A stretch of 64,000 nucleotides of DNA. Source: Magnetospirillum molischianum DSM 120. GTDB lineage: Bacteria > Pseudomonadota > Alphaproteobacteria > Rhodospirillales > Magnetospirillaceae. The stretch is taken from positions 20,522 through 84,521 of the forward strand of contig NZ_CAHP01000047.1 in assembly GCF_000294655.1 (NCBI RefSeq). The letters are read 5' to 3'. The translations under genes were made by a program, and so were the position numbers. Under the pieces are notes generated by a model that saw only the letters and a program-made list of their open reading frames with translations, searched no databases and was not told the origin of the DNA. This document shows positions 1-9,159 of the stretch, in pieces; position 1 is the first letter of the stretch; each line of letters opens with the position of its first letter.

Positions 1-432
1 TTCAGGCCAGTCCATCGCTCCGACCAAAGCAAAGAATATAGTCAACAGGATAAGGGATCCTGTGGCGCCAATGAGTTCCAGCAATATCCTGGCCATAAAG
101 ATATCTATGACCTTAACATTGCGGTGATACATTAAGCTGAGATTGGGTTCGATTGCTTTGGCGCAGCGAGAGGCCGTATTGCGCCATCCCAGGACACAGG
201 AATAACCGGTTACCGCGAAGGCGATGACCGGGATATCTGCAACGGTGTGCATCTTCACCGTCGCCCACAGGCCCGCGACACCGAGTGTGAACAGCATCGG
301 CTCTCCGACCATCCAAAGGAGGCCGATATTGTGTCGGCCATAACGAGTGATTGCCTCTCGTAATAAGAGGGCTCCAATCACTCGCAGTTGGATCGCGGCG
401 GCTCGTCGCAGAGAAATAGGGACAGGAGCCAT
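1..432 (-). CDS. kpsM: Capsular polysaccharide ABC-2 permease, KpsM-like (partial)
   Basis: This is the N-terminal 144 codons of an inner-membrane permease that, with a KpsT-type ATPase, would export a capsular or exopolysaccharide chain. The gene runs off the left edge of the window. The frame is open without a stop from the ATG at 432 to base 1. The start of the protein has an amphipathic segment, then a REAITRYGRHNIGLLWM stretch typical of KpsM/Wzm/BexB permeases, followed by hydrophobic segments. The ATG lies one base after the kpsE stop, so the two are translationally coupled. The next gene off the window is expected to be the ATPase kpsT. Family is clear; the exported substrate is not. 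Confidence 0.8.
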   Translation of the reverse strand, partial: MAPVPISLRRAAAIQLRVIGALLLREAITRYGRHNIGLLWMVGEPMLFTLGVAGLWATVKMHTVADIPVIAFAVTGYSCVLGWRNTASRCAKAIEPNLSLMYHRNVKVIDIFMARILLELIGATGSLILLTIFFALVGAMDWPE

Positions 433-433
433 A

Positions 434-1582
434 TCAGTCCTGATGTTCCTTGATGCCTGCGGTAACCATCGTCAAGATTAACCAGAGCATCAACCCGACC
501 AAAAAGACCGCAACGATGCTTCGGATACGTTTGGGTTCCAGAGCTTTGTCCGGAATGTTCGGCTCAACGATACGTTCCAAATACAACTGCTTGCGCAGAG
601 CTTCGTTGTGAGCCTGTTCAAGTGTGCCGAGCGCTCCTGCAAGTAATTTTTCAGAAAATTCTTTATCAAGTGAGAGGCGTTGGTAATCTGATGCCTTGCT
701 GGCTAAGGAATAATCGCCGCCAGCGATCTGATCGGATACTTTCTGGATCTCATTTTTTAGAATTTCAATCCGTTTGTCCATGGATGGGATTTGAGGATTG
801 TCTTTGGCAAGCATTTGCAGCTGTGTCCGCTGCGCGATAGCGGATATCAGTTCATCCTGAAGCCTGGATATTTGCTGCATTGGAATCTGGCTCTGCTTTT
901 CCGGATCGATCACTCCGTGGCGATTCCGATAATTTGCGAGAGCTACAACAGCCGCTTTATTCTTTGATTGTGCATTTATTACCTCTCTCAATGCAAAAGA
1001 GATGAGGTCTTTTCTGGCCCGTTCGTTAAGTTTATTAACGAGGTCTTCGCTTAGATCTAACAGAAGTTCGTTCGCAAATACGGCTTCCTGACCGTTGAAT
1101 GCCCGAGTTTCCAGAGTGATGATCGACGAATCGGCACCAATGGTTACATCAATATGCTTCAAATAATATTTGAAGAGCGTCTCGAAGCTGTCGTCTGGGA
1201 TTATTCCAGCAAAGCGACTGAATATATCAATGTCTTTGCTAGAAAATGTGCGGCGAAGATCGAGTTTTTTATCTAATTCTATTAATGCATCGCGCGACAT
1301 GATGTATTCGCGCACGGTATAGGTGTCGTCTTGCGACTGACTAAAGCTACTTCCTTTTAAAAGGAGGCCAAGAGCGGACGATGATTGCTGGGATGGCTTC
1401 CGGATGATGAAGCGAGATTCCGAGATATAAACATCGGACGCAATTGCCCCATAATACAACGTCGCCAAGAGAGTCGGGAGGAGGACAACAGAGACAAAAA
1501 GGATATTAACCCGTCTGAGCGCTGCGGTCATCGATGACAGGATAGAACTCGTCTCGCTGCTGGTCGGAAGTGGCAAAATCAT
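434..1582 (-). CDS. kpsE: Polysaccharide export inner-membrane protein, KpsE/BexC/CtrB family
   Basis: A 382-residue polysaccharide co-polymerase (PCP-2b type) that bridges the ABC exporter and the outer-membrane channel. One membrane segment lies near residues 25-47 and a second near 355-377. Between them is a long periplasmic helical region, with [11 protein letters not shown] after the first segment as in BexC/CtrB/KpsE proteins. Its ATG overlaps the manB stop by four bases and its stop is one base from kpsM, so it is mid-operon. An in-frame ATG (residue 18, MTAALRR) just before the membrane segment is an alternative start. Base composition is visibly more AT-rich than the genes to the right, which suggests the capsule genes were acquired. 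Confidence 0.85.
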   Translation of the reverse strand: MILPLPTSSETSSILSSMTAALRRVNILFVSVVLLPTLLATLYYGAIASDVYISESRFIIRKPSQQSSSALGLLLKGSSFSQSQDDTYTVREYIMSRDALIELDKKLDLRRTFSSKDIDIFSRFAGIIPDDSFETLFKYYLKHIDVTIGADSSIITLETRAFNGQEAVFANELLLDLSEDLVNKLNERARKDLISFALREVINAQSKNKAAVVALANYRNRHGVIDPEKQSQIPMQQISRLQDELISAIAQRTQLQMLAKDNPQIPSMDKRIEILKNEIQKVSDQIAGGDYSLASKASDYQRLSLDKEFSEKLLAGALGTLEQAHNEALRKQLYLERIVEPNIPDKALEPKRIRSIVAVFLVGLMLWLILTMVTAGIKEHQD

Positions 1583-2946
1583 ACGATTGTCCCGATCAGG
1601 CTCTCGATCTCCGCGACTCGTCTCGAGACCTCACCTAAGTCTCTCCGGCTTTCAACGTTGAGGCGGAGTAGCGGCTCGGTATTGGAGGCGCGCAGGTTGA
1701 AGCGCCACTGATCGAAATCAAGGCTAAGGCCATCGGTTTCATCGAGAGCCGGATTGGCCGGAGCATAGTGCTTTCGAACCCGTGCTAACGCCGTTCCGAC
1801 ATCGGCGACCTGGAAATTGATTTCGCCGCTACAAGGGTAGGCCGCGATTCGCTCTCCAACGAGTTGAGACAATGGTTTGCCGCTACGACTCAGGAGCTCG
1901 GAAACCAGTAACCAGGGAATCATCCCGCTGTCGCAATAGGCGAAGTCGCGAAAATAGTGATGCGCGCTCATTTCGCCGCCATAGATCGCGTTTTCCGCCC
2001 GCATCCGTTCCTTGATGAAGGCGTGGCCGGTCTTCGACTGGATCGGCACGCCTCCGGCCTGTCGAACGATGTCTATGGTGTTCCAGGCTAGGCGCGGGTC
2101 GTGGATGATTTTCTCCCCTGGTGCCTTGGCCAGGAACGCTTCGGCCAATAGACCGACGATATAGTATCCCTCGATAAACGTGCCGGTCTCGTCATAGAGG
2201 AAGCAGCGGTCGAAGTCGCCGTCCCAGGCGATCCCCATGTTGGCACCATGTGCCCGTACTGCCTCGGCGGTTGCGTGGCGATTTTCCGGCAATAGCGGGT
2301 TGGGAATGCCATTAGGAAAAGTGCCGTCGGGCTGCTGATGAATTTTGATGAAGGAGATCTGAGCTCCCCGTGCCTGTAACGCCGCTTCCAGGGCATCAAC
2401 CACCGGGCCGGCGGCACCGTTGCCGGGATCGACCACCAGCGTGAGCGGCCCAATCGCCTTCGGCTCGACATAACCGAGCAGATGTTCGACATAGGCATCG
2501 CGCAACGAGCGCTTTTCCAGGGTGCCGCGCTGTTCTGGTGTTGGCCACTGGTTGGTCTCGGCCAGCGTTTGGATTGCGCGCAGACCGCTATCGCCACTGA
2601 TCGGCTTTGCTCCGCGCCCAACAAACTTCATGCCGTTATAATCAAGCGGATTGTGGCTGGCGGTAACCTCGATGCCGCCATCGACATCAAGGTGGAAGGC
2701 GGCGAAGTAAACCTCCTCCGTTCCGGTCAGGCCGAGGTCGATCACGTCGGCTCCGCTCTTCATCAGCCCCTCGGCCAGGGCCTGTTTCAGGGATTCGCTC
2801 GACAGTCGGACGTCCGCACCAACCACGACACGTCGTGCTCCGAGGTGGTGAGCATAGGCGCGGCCGATGCGGTGGGCAATATCCTCGTTCAACTCATTGC
2901 CGAGTTTGCCGCGAACGTCGTAAGCCTTAAAGCAGGTCAGGGTCAT
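1579..2946 (-). CDS. manB: Phosphomannomutase/phosphoglucomutase
   Basis: A 455-residue alpha-D-phosphohexomutase that converts mannose-6-phosphate to mannose-1-phosphate for GDP-mannose synthesis. The catalytic phosphoserine motif TASHNP is near residue 97, the metal loop DGDFDR near 241, the sugar-binding [10 protein letters not shown] near 325, and the phosphate-binding RASNTEP near 426. The start [16 protein letters not shown] matches CpsG/ManB proteins. The gene overlaps kpsE (ATGA) and its start overlaps the manC stop (TGATG), so it is expressed with both. It feeds the adjacent ManC enzyme. Specificity for mannose over glucose is inferred from the ManC partner. Confidence 0.92.
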   Translation of the reverse strand: MTLTCFKAYDVRGKLGNELNEDIAHRIGRAYAHHLGARRVVVGADVRLSSESLKQALAEGLMKSGADVIDLGLTGTEEVYFAAFHLDVDGGIEVTASHNPLDYNGMKFVGRGAKPISGDSGLRAIQTLAETNQWPTPEQRGTLEKRSLRDAYVEHLLGYVEPKAIGPLTLVVDPGNGAAGPVVDALEAALQARGAQISFIKIHQQPDGTFPNGIPNPLLPENRHATAEAVRAHGANMGIAWDGDFDRCFLYDETGTFIEGYYIVGLLAEAFLAKAPGEKIIHDPRLAWNTIDIVRQAGGVPIQSKTGHAFIKERMRAENAIYGGEMSAHHYFRDFAYCDSGMIPWLLVSELLSRSGKPLSQLVGERIAAYPCSGEINFQVADVGTALARVRKHYAPANPALDETDGLSLDFDQWRFNLRASNTEPLLRLNVESRRDLGEVSRRVAEIESLIGTIV

Positions 2947-4355
2947 CAGCAGCGCCCATATAAATCTTCATACCGAACGATATCGTCTTCGCCAAGATAA
3001 TCGCCGCTCTGGACCTCGATCATGGACAAATCGAGGATGCCAGGGTTTTCGAGTCTGTGAAGACAGCCGGCGGGAATATAAGTGGACTGGTTGGGGCCAA
3101 CCAGCATTTCTTTATCCCCATTCGTGACCTTGGCCATTCCGGCCACAACTATCCAGTGCTCACTTCTGTGGTGATGTGCCTGCAAGCTGAGTCTTGCGCC
3201 AGGCTTAACCGTTATGCGCTTTATCTTGTGGCGTTCCCCTTCATCAAGCACCGTGTAGGTGCCCCACGGACGGTGCACGGTTAGATGCATCTTGTGCGAC
3301 TCGTGGTTGCGGCGTTTCAGCTCGGTGAAAAGCCGTTTGACGTCCTGGGTTCGATCCTTATGAGTGATCAGAACGGCGTCGGGGGTATCGACGACGATCA
3401 GATCCTCGACGCCAAGAACCCCGAACAGCCGTCCCGCACTCTGGATGAAGCAATTCTTGCTGTCTTCTATCAACACGTCGCCTTGGAGGCGGTTGCCGTT
3501 GGCATCTGCGGGGAGCAGAGCACTGAGGGCGTCCCACGAGCCGATATCGCTCCAGCCGATGTCGCAGGCCACCACCGCGCCCCGCTGCGATTTTTCCATT
3601 ACAGCGATGTCGATTGACGTGTCGCGCACGCGTTCGAACAGACGAGGATCGAATTCGATAACCCGCTTGTCCTTCGTCGCGGCCATCGCGGCCTCGATGC
3701 TGACGCGCGTTGCCTCTAAAACGTCGGGGCAATGCTCGGCAAGTTCCCGGAGCATGGTGCCTGCGGTGAAGCAGAACATCCCCGAATTCCAGAAGAACCG
3801 GCCCGAGCGGACAAATTCCTCCGCCTTTTCCAGAGACGGTTTTTCGACGAAGCGGAGGATATCGGTTCCGTTCGCCTCAATGTAACCATAGCCGGTTTCC
3901 GGCGCGTCGGGCTGGATTCCGAAGGTGACGATTTTTCCGTTCCGTGCCAAAGCTTCCGCCTGCGCAACCGCCCCGGCAAAGGCAACCGGGTCGGTGATCA
4001 GATGGTCGGCGGCGAGTATTAACTGAACCGTGTCTTCGCCATGTGTCTGGGCAACATAGAGGGCGCTGGCGGCGACTGCTGCGGCGGTGTTGCGTCCGAA
4101 TGGCTCAAGGATAAAAGTGAGGTCGGGCTTGGTCCCTGCAAGCTGGCGAATTTCGGACTCGACCCTGAAGAACAGGCTCTGTCGGGTGATGGTGATAACT
4201 TCCCGCACGTCCGGCAAGCCCGCTCCCAACACGTAGCTTTTTTGCAGCAGAGTCTGGCCGTCTGGCAAGGCAATGAACGGTTTCGGGTCCAATTCCCGCG
4301 AAACCGGCCACAAGCGTGATCCCGAACCCCCGCACAAAATCGTTGGAACCAACAC
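2946..4355 (-). CDS. manC: Mannose-1-phosphate guanylyltransferase/mannose-6-phosphate isomerase
   Basis: A bifunctional enzyme of the ManC/CpsB/XanB type that makes GDP-mannose from mannose-1-phosphate and GTP. It carries a nucleotidyltransferase domain (GGSGSRLWP signature at the N terminus, FVEKP near the middle) followed by a type II phosphomannose isomerase cupin domain (RPWGTY, then the metal-binding region [11 protein letters not shown]). The chosen start is a GTG at 4355 because an AGAGAGG ribosome-binding site sits five bases upstream and translation then begins [11 protein letters not shown], as in homologues. The frame is also open from an ATG at 4403. It is the first gene of the manC-manB-kpsE-kpsM operon. 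Start choice is the only uncertainty. Confidence 0.9.
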   Translation of the reverse strand: MLVPTILCGGSGSRLWPVSRELDPKPFIALPDGQTLLQKSYVLGAGLPDVREVITITRQSLFFRVESEIRQLAGTKPDLTFILEPFGRNTAAAVAASALYVAQTHGEDTVQLILAADHLITDPVAFAGAVAQAEALARNGKIVTFGIQPDAPETGYGYIEANGTDILRFVEKPSLEKAEEFVRSGRFFWNSGMFCFTAGTMLRELAEHCPDVLEATRVSIEAAMAATKDKRVIEFDPRLFERVRDTSIDIAVMEKSQRGAVVACDIGWSDIGSWDALSALLPADANGNRLQGDVLIEDSKNCFIQSAGRLFGVLGVEDLIVVDTPDAVLITHKDRTQDVKRLFTELKRRNHESHKMHLTVHRPWGTYTVLDEGERHKIKRITVKPGARLSLQAHHHRSEHWIVVAGMAKVTNGDKEMLVGPNQSTYIPAGCLHRLENPGILDLSMIEVQSGDYLGEDDIVRYEDLYGRC

Positions 4356-4403
4356 GACCACCTCTCTTTTCGCTTTGTTGCCGGGGTGAGGAACGATCCT
4401 CAA

Positions 4404-4864
4404 CGGCGTCCCCGCCTCGGTTACCCTTGGGACGCCGGTACTGTCACGCCCTCCATTAAAAATTTCAAGAGTGGAGCTTCGCTGGAATGGTCATATCGCT
4501 GGAGGCGGGCGGATAAATCCAGCTGGGGAAGTAAGCTAATAATTTAAATTGACGGAGATAATATTTTTCAATTATGCCCTGTATCGGGTGTCTCTTGATC
4601 TTATCCGTTTAATTTTTAGCATATATTAAAAATTAGGTGTTATTCTTTTATAAAAGTTATGTACAAAGCGTTCCTTATTAATAATAGGGCGTTGCGATTT
4701 TGTTCGTTTGTGTTTTAATTTTTTCTATTTTATCTCGATGAGAAGCCGATGCCTTCTTTGATCGGAAGGGCTTGGGTTGTGTCGTTGCTGTGAGGTCTTG
4801 CCAAGGGGCATATCATCACGGCTGCACCTCATCAATGATGATGATGCTGTGTTTCGCAGCCTCT
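4404..4864. other. AT-rich intergenic region upstream of the capsule operon
   Basis: About 460 bases without a credible gene between manC and the MenA-like gene. From roughly 4530 to 4740 the DNA is strikingly AT-rich (runs such as TTTAATTTTTAGCATATATT), unlike its surroundings. It probably holds the promoter of the leftward manC-kpsM operon. Such AT-rich spacers often flank transferred polysaccharide loci. I could not assign a specific promoter or regulator site. Confidence 0.5.
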
Positions 4865-5761
4865 CTAGGATAGTGCCGCCAGGATCAGCATCAATCCGCC
4901 GGTGATATGAATGCCGAGGGTCAGACGGATGGCGCTGAGTTGCGAGGGCCGGTCACGCATCATCATCGGGGCTGCCGCCAGCGCGACCAGCATCGTTATC
5001 ACCGGAGGCAGCGTGGCCCAGGCGGGCAGGTCGGACAGCCAGCCCAGGCCCAACTGCAACGCCGAGGCGGTGGCCTGGACCCCCAGATAGAGCGATGGCG
5101 CCCGTTTAATGCCGAGTCGGACCACCAGGGTTCGCTTGCCGGCGGCGGCGTCAGGGCGGATGTCGGGGATTTCGGTGCAGATCAGCATCGCCGCCGTCCA
5201 GCAGCCGACAATTGCCGCCGCGACCAGTGCTTCAAGGGTGAAATGGCCGCTTTGCAGCCATGCGGCAAAGGGGACCGGAAGTCCAAACGCGATTGCCACC
5301 GTTCCCTCGCCTAATCCGCGTGCCGCCAAGGTCATTGGCGGCAGCGAATAGGCCAGAGCCAGAACGAAGCAGACCAGGGCGAACATCAGAGCGACCGGCC
5401 CCTTGACCATCGTCAGGATGCCGCCCAATCCGCCCCCTACCGTCATCAGGATCGCCCCCCACACCGCCATCGAGCGGACGGACAAACGCCCGTTCTGGAT
5501 AAGGCGCGAGCCGCCGGTAAAAGGCTGGATATGGACGTGATTGAGCCGGTCTGCGCCGTTGATCTCGTCGCCGACGTCGTTGACGACATTCCCCCCCGCA
5601 TGCAGGCAGACAGCGCAGGATAGAGCCAGCAAAAACAAGGCCGGGTGGAAGTTTCCCCCGCCATGAATCCCCCACGCGGTCCCCACCGCGACGGGGACGG
5701 CCGAAGCGTGGAACGAAAGGGGGCGGGTCGCTTGAAACAGGGTACGTGCGAGATCCGACAT
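4865..5761 (-). CDS. UbiA-family prenyltransferase, MenA-like
   Basis: A 298-residue multi-spanning membrane prenyltransferase. The first aspartate-rich motif is NVVNDVGDEINGAD near residue 59, preceded by the cysteine-containing helix; the second is EIPDIRPDAAAGKRTL near residue 197. This arrangement and the GKRTLVVRLG tail of the second motif resemble 1,4-dihydroxy-2-naphthoate polyprenyltransferase (MenA), the membrane step of menaquinone synthesis, more than the 4-hydroxybenzoate enzyme, which is present separately at 26594-27508. No other men genes are adjacent, so the aromatic substrate is inferred. It is transcribed away from the diguanylate cyclase gene across a 266-base divergent spacer. 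Confidence 0.72.
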   Translation of the reverse strand: MSDLARTLFQATRPLSFHASAVPVAVGTAWGIHGGGNFHPALFLLALSCAVCLHAGGNVVNDVGDEINGADRLNHVHIQPFTGGSRLIQNGRLSVRSMAVWGAILMTVGGGLGGILTMVKGPVALMFALVCFVLALAYSLPPMTLAARGLGEGTVAIAFGLPVPFAAWLQSGHFTLEALVAAAIVGCWTAAMLICTEIPDIRPDAAAGKRTLVVRLGIKRAPSLYLGVQATASALQLGLGWLSDLPAWATLPPVITMLVALAAAPMMMRDRPSQLSAIRLTLGIHITGGLMLILAALS

Positions 5762-5811
5762 CGACGCTCACACTGACACCGGCAAACCAAAAACAGGAAG
5801 AGCAGAGACTG

Positions 5812-5835
5812 TAATCACGACTGAATGTGTGATTA
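5812..5835. promoter_or_regulatory. Inverted repeat in divergent promoter region
   Basis: TAATCAC, ten bases, then GTGATTA: a perfect seven-base inverted repeat about 51 bases upstream of the MenA-like start and about 190 bases upstream of the diguanylate cyclase start. Half-site spacing of 17 bases fits a dimeric regulator on one DNA face. No regulator gene is adjacent, so the role is inference. Confidence 0.35.
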
Positions 5836-6027
5836 GCGTGTAACTTAGGTATGTAGGTGCTATCCGTGCATCTGGTGTGATAAGGAATTTCACAAGTGCG
5901 GTGAAGCCGATATATCATCGTGCCGCAATCATCGGGCGCACCCGCGCCCGGCGACCGATGGCGACGTTGGGCACGGGCCCCGGCGCTTTCGGACGATCCG
6001 CGAATGGGCTGCCGGGAGGACCCATCC

Positions 6028-7119
6028 ATGCAGGCTCTGGTGGCGAAAGTGATGGACAAACGGCTGATCGATCTGCTGGATCTCTGGCGGGCGGCAGGAC
6101 CGATCGCAGATCCATCCGCCCGTTTCTCAGCCCATGCCGACCATCTTCTGGTGATCGACATCGATACGGCTGGCAATCGCTATACCCATTACGGCCGGGC
6201 TTTTGTCCGTCATTTCGGGGCCGATTTGGCTGGCTGTGTCATTGATCGCCTGCCCGCCGACATCCTGCCCGCCGACCGGCGCGGCATGCTTGATTTCGAT
6301 TACGCCTATGCCCGTCGGGTCAGGCGGCCGCTGTGGCGTTCCTATACCGCCATGTTCGATAACGGCGCGCAGGAAGAAACGTGGCAACGGCTGGTTCTTC
6401 CCGCCGGAGGGGATCGGCTGGTGGTCGGTGCCTATCCGGTGATGGTTCGCCATCATGAAGATCCCGGCGCGGAATTGCTGCGGATGGTGCTCGACCGGGT
6501 GCCGGTTGTGCTGAACGACGACGACGGGATTGACGATCTGGCGCTGTCGCTGCGTGCCTTCTGCGATCACCAGATCCATCTGGCCGAACTGGAATGGCGG
6601 GCCACGCGCGATTCACTGACCGGCATCGCCAATCGCGCCCATTTCCATCATCTGGCTGGGATGGAATTGGATCATGCCCGACGGATGGGGCGTCCCTTCA
6701 CCGTTCTGGCGCTCGACCTGGACCATTTCAAGCGGATCAACGATCGCTGGGGCCATGCCACCGGCGACACGGCGCTGCGGGCTTTTGTCACCGCGTGCCG
6801 CCAAGCCCTACGCGAAGGCGATATCCTGGGCCGGATCGGCGGCGAGGAATTCGCCATCGCCCTGCCAGGCACCGGCGGTGAGGGAGCCCGGCTGATCGCC
6901 GAGCGTCTGCGTCAGCAGGTTGAGCAGGTGGTTCTGCGCACCGAAAGCGGGGAGACCTGTGCGATGACGGTCAGCATTGGCGTCGTCTCGTGGACGGAAC
7001 GAGCGCCCGCGTCAGTGTCGCCGGACGATATTGCCGCGATGCTGAACCGCGCAGATACCGCGCTTTACCGCGCCAAGGACGGCGGGCGGAATCGGGTCGA
7101 GGTCGCGCCGGAAGAGTGA
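6028..7119 (+). CDS. Diguanylate cyclase with N-terminal PAS-like domain
   Basis: A 363-residue soluble protein predicted to make cyclic di-GMP from two GTP. The first ~145 residues resemble the PAS_5-type sensor domain common in Rhodospirillales (HADHLLVIDIDTAGNRYTHYG and following). The C-terminal GGDEF domain has the signature GGEEF at residues 271-275, metal and substrate residues in LDLDHFKRIND, and an allosteric I-site RxxD (REGD, residues 262-265) five residues before the signature. It should therefore be active and feedback-inhibited. The ATG at 6028 is chosen because GGGAGGA lies just upstream; the frame is open for 36 more codons. No membrane segment or signal peptide is seen. Confidence 0.85.
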   Translation: MQALVAKVMDKRLIDLLDLWRAAGPIADPSARFSAHADHLLVIDIDTAGNRYTHYGRAFVRHFGADLAGCVIDRLPADILPADRRGMLDFDYAYARRVRRPLWRSYTAMFDNGAQEETWQRLVLPAGGDRLVVGAYPVMVRHHEDPGAELLRMVLDRVPVVLNDDDGIDDLALSLRAFCDHQIHLAELEWRATRDSLTGIANRAHFHHLAGMELDHARRMGRPFTVLALDLDHFKRINDRWGHATGDTALRAFVTACRQALREGDILGRIGGEEFAIALPGTGGEGARLIAERLRQQVEQVVLRTESGETCAMTVSIGVVSWTERAPASVSPDDIAAMLNRADTALYRAKDGGRNRVEVAPEE

Positions 7120-7138
7120 TCCCGGCGATTGGAACAGA

Positions 7139-7678
7139 ATGGAGCCGAGTGTGCGGGACGGATTGTGGGTGTTTGCCTATGGGTCGCTGATGTGGCGGCC
7201 GGATTTTCCCCATGTCGAGGTTCTGGCGGCCCGGTTATGGGGATTTCATCGCGCCTTATGCATCCTGTCCAACCATTACCGCGGTACGCCGGAACGGCCG
7301 GGGCTGGTGCTGGGACTCGACCGAGGCGGGTCTTGCCTGGGCCGGGCGTTTTGGGTTGCTCCCGACGATGTTGAGGAAGCGCAACGACGCCTGATCGCCC
7401 GCGAAATGATCGGCGGGGTTTATCGGCCGTGCCATCTACCCACACGCCTTAATGACGGGCGGATGGTCTCTGCCTGGGCCTTTGTCGCGGATCGCGGCCA
7501 CGATCAGTATTACCGAGCCGCCGATCCCGCCGCGCTGGTGTCGCTGGTGCGTCAGGGGGTTGGCCATGCCGGGACCAGTCGCGATTATCTTGCCGAAACG
7601 GTGGCACATCTGACTGAACTCGGCATCGCCGACAGCGCGCTGCATCGCTTGCTGTCGAAGGTCGATGCAGGTTGCTAA
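7139..7678 (+). CDS. Gamma-glutamylcyclotransferase, ChaC family
   Basis: A 179-residue cytosolic enzyme of the ChaC family, which cleaves glutathione to 5-oxoproline and Cys-Gly. The substrate-binding YGSLMWRP signature is at residues 14-21 and the catalytic glutamate lies in the REMIGGVY segment. Length fits the family. It starts 19 bases after the diguanylate cyclase stop and may be co-transcribed with it, although no functional link is known. It is followed by a hairpin terminator that begins within the stop codon. Confidence 0.85.
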   Translation: MEPSVRDGLWVFAYGSLMWRPDFPHVEVLAARLWGFHRALCILSNHYRGTPERPGLVLGLDRGGSCLGRAFWVAPDDVEEAQRRLIAREMIGGVYRPCHLPTRLNDGRMVSAWAFVADRGHDQYYRAADPAALVSLVRQGVGHAGTSRDYLAETVAHLTELGIADSALHRLLSKVDAGC

Positions 7679-7709
7679 AGCGTGCTGCCTTAAATCGGCA
7701 TCACGCTTT
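7677..7709 (+). terminator. Hairpin terminator after chaC
   Basis: AAAGCGTG pairs perfectly with CACGCTTT, with an inner TGCC/GGCA extension after one mismatch and a TTAAATC loop. The stem starts at the last bases of the chaC TAA codon and the right arm ends in TTT. The T tract is short, so termination strength is uncertain. Confidence 0.5.
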
Positions 7710-7761
7710 AGGCTTTCATCAATGTCCTTCGCCAGGCGCGGGCCTCCGCCGCAATGGCGGC
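7709..7761 (+). repeat. Dispersed intergenic repeat, copy A
   Basis: The first 35 bases (7709-7743, beginning TAGGCTTTCATCAATGTCC) match the reverse strand of 53075-53109 at 32 of 35 positions. Both copies also share a second block, CCGCCGCAATGGCGGC (7746-7761 here), which is itself partly palindromic. This copy lacks a 17-base segment between the blocks that is present in copy B. It lies between the convergent chaC and rlmI genes. It does not code for protein and its family is not known to me. Confidence 0.65.
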
Positions 7762-7801
7762 TGGAGCGCCTCGCTTCAGGTTTAAAGCTCGGCGCTTCTC
7801 G

Positions 7802-9016
7802 CTAATCCAGTTGGTACATCAGCGCCTTGAGATAGGCGCTTTCCGGCAGCCAGGGATGAACCGGGTGGTCGGACGAGGCTCCGGCGGAGCGGATGATGCG
7901 ACCGGAGCGCCCAGCCTGTTGCAGGCCGCGTGCGGTTTCCAGGGCAAAAGCCTCGACCGGCATGTGGTGCGAACACGAGGCGCAAAACAAGAAGCCGCCG
8001 GGTTCGACCAGGGCGGCGGCAAGGCGGGTCATCTTGCGATATCCCTTGGCCCCCGCGCCAAGATCCTTGCGCGATTTGACGAAGGCGGGCGGATCGACCA
8101 CCACCACACCGAACCGCTCTCCCGCTGCGGCCAGCCGTTCCATTTCGGCGAAGGATTCGGCGCGGACGGTTTCGACGGCGACCTCGTTCAGTTTCGCCGC
8201 CTGGGCCGCGAGAGCCAGCGAGATTTCCGACCGATCGATTGCGATCACTTCACGGGCACCGGCGACCGCCGCCTGGACCGCGAATCCGCCAGCATAGGTA
8301 TAGACGTCAAGGACGCGCCGTCCCGGCGCGACGCGGGCGACGGCGGCGCGGTTATCGCGCTGGTCGTAGAACCAGCCGGTCTTTTGTCCTTCCTGAAGAT
8401 CGGCGACGAAGCGGCAGCCGTTTTCTTCCAGTTCGACCGGGCCGTCGATGGCACCGGCGACGACGCGGTGTTCGGGCTGCAATCCCTCATGTATGCGGGC
8501 CGGGCTATCATTCACCAGCACCACGGCGCGGGGCGACAGCAGATCGTCGAAGACCGCCAACAGGTCGGGGAGCAGACGTTCCATCCCGGCGGTATTGGTC
8601 TGGACCGCCAGCACGTCGCCGAAGCGGTCAACCACGAGGCCGGGCAGGCCATCGGCTTCGGAATGAACCAGTCGGTAGAATGGACGGGGGAACAGAGCCT
8701 GACGGAGGGTCAGGGCGGCGGACAGCCGAGCCGACAGGAAGGCCCGGTCGATTTTTTGGGTCGGATCGCGCGACAGCAGCCGCACTGAAATCAGAGAATG
8801 AGGATTGAAGGTCGCGATCCCCAGCCGTTCGCCGCCGGCATCGATCAGGGAGACCAAGCCGCCGGGTGGCAGCAGCCGGGTTTCTGCGGTCATCTCGATT
8901 TCGTTGGAGAAGACCCACGGATGACCGGCGCGCAGCCGCTTCGAATGGCCTTTGGCCAAAGTCAGGGTGGGAAGGGGAGTGGTGGCGATTTCGGGGGGGT
9001 TGTCTGTATGCGTCAT
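7802..9016 (-). CDS. rlmI: 23S rRNA m5C methyltransferase, RlmI family
   Basis: A 404-residue class I SAM-dependent methyltransferase of the RlmI type, which methylates a cytosine (C1962 in E. coli) of 23S rRNA. A PUA domain is at the N terminus (LAKGHSKRLRAGHPWVFSNEI). The SAM-binding motif DVYTYAGGFAVQAA lies near residue 225, the VVVDPPAF motif near 310, and the catalytic cysteine segment FCASCSHH near 355. The ATG at 9016 gives a start close to the PUA domain; another in-frame ATG at 9052 is possible. Neither has a strong ribosome-binding site. It is convergent with chaC and divergent from ccoN. Confidence 0.85.
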   Translation of the reverse strand: MTHTDNPPEIATTPLPTLTLAKGHSKRLRAGHPWVFSNEIEMTAETRLLPPGGLVSLIDAGGERLGIATFNPHSLISVRLLSRDPTQKIDRAFLSARLSAALTLRQALFPRPFYRLVHSEADGLPGLVVDRFGDVLAVQTNTAGMERLLPDLLAVFDDLLSPRAVVLVNDSPARIHEGLQPEHRVVAGAIDGPVELEENGCRFVADLQEGQKTGWFYDQRDNRAAVARVAPGRRVLDVYTYAGGFAVQAAVAGAREVIAIDRSEISLALAAQAAKLNEVAVETVRAESFAEMERLAAAGERFGVVVVDPPAFVKSRKDLGAGAKGYRKMTRLAAALVEPGGFLFCASCSHHMPVEAFALETARGLQQAGRSGRIIRSAGASSDHPVHPWLPESAYLKALMYQLD

Positions 9017-9089
9017 GCAAGGCACTGTAAGGCTCCCGACCGCCGCCGCCAAGAGGCTGATCTGCGGAAGGATGATGCCTTACCCCTTT

Positions 9090-9103
9090 TTGGTGTATAT
9101 CTT
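9090..9103 (+). promoter_or_regulatory. Degenerate FNR/FixK-like box upstream of ccoN
   Basis: TTGGT-GTAT-ATCTT matches seven of ten conserved positions of the TTGAT-N4-ATCAA FNR/FixK box and sits about 57 bases before ccoN. ccoNOQP operons are commonly under FNR/FixK control, so the position is sensible, but the match is weak. Confidence 0.25.
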
Positions 9104-9159
9104 GAGGCGCAGGGGCTTCCCCTCTTCCGCTTCGATTCGTCGGAAATCAGGAGTTCCGC

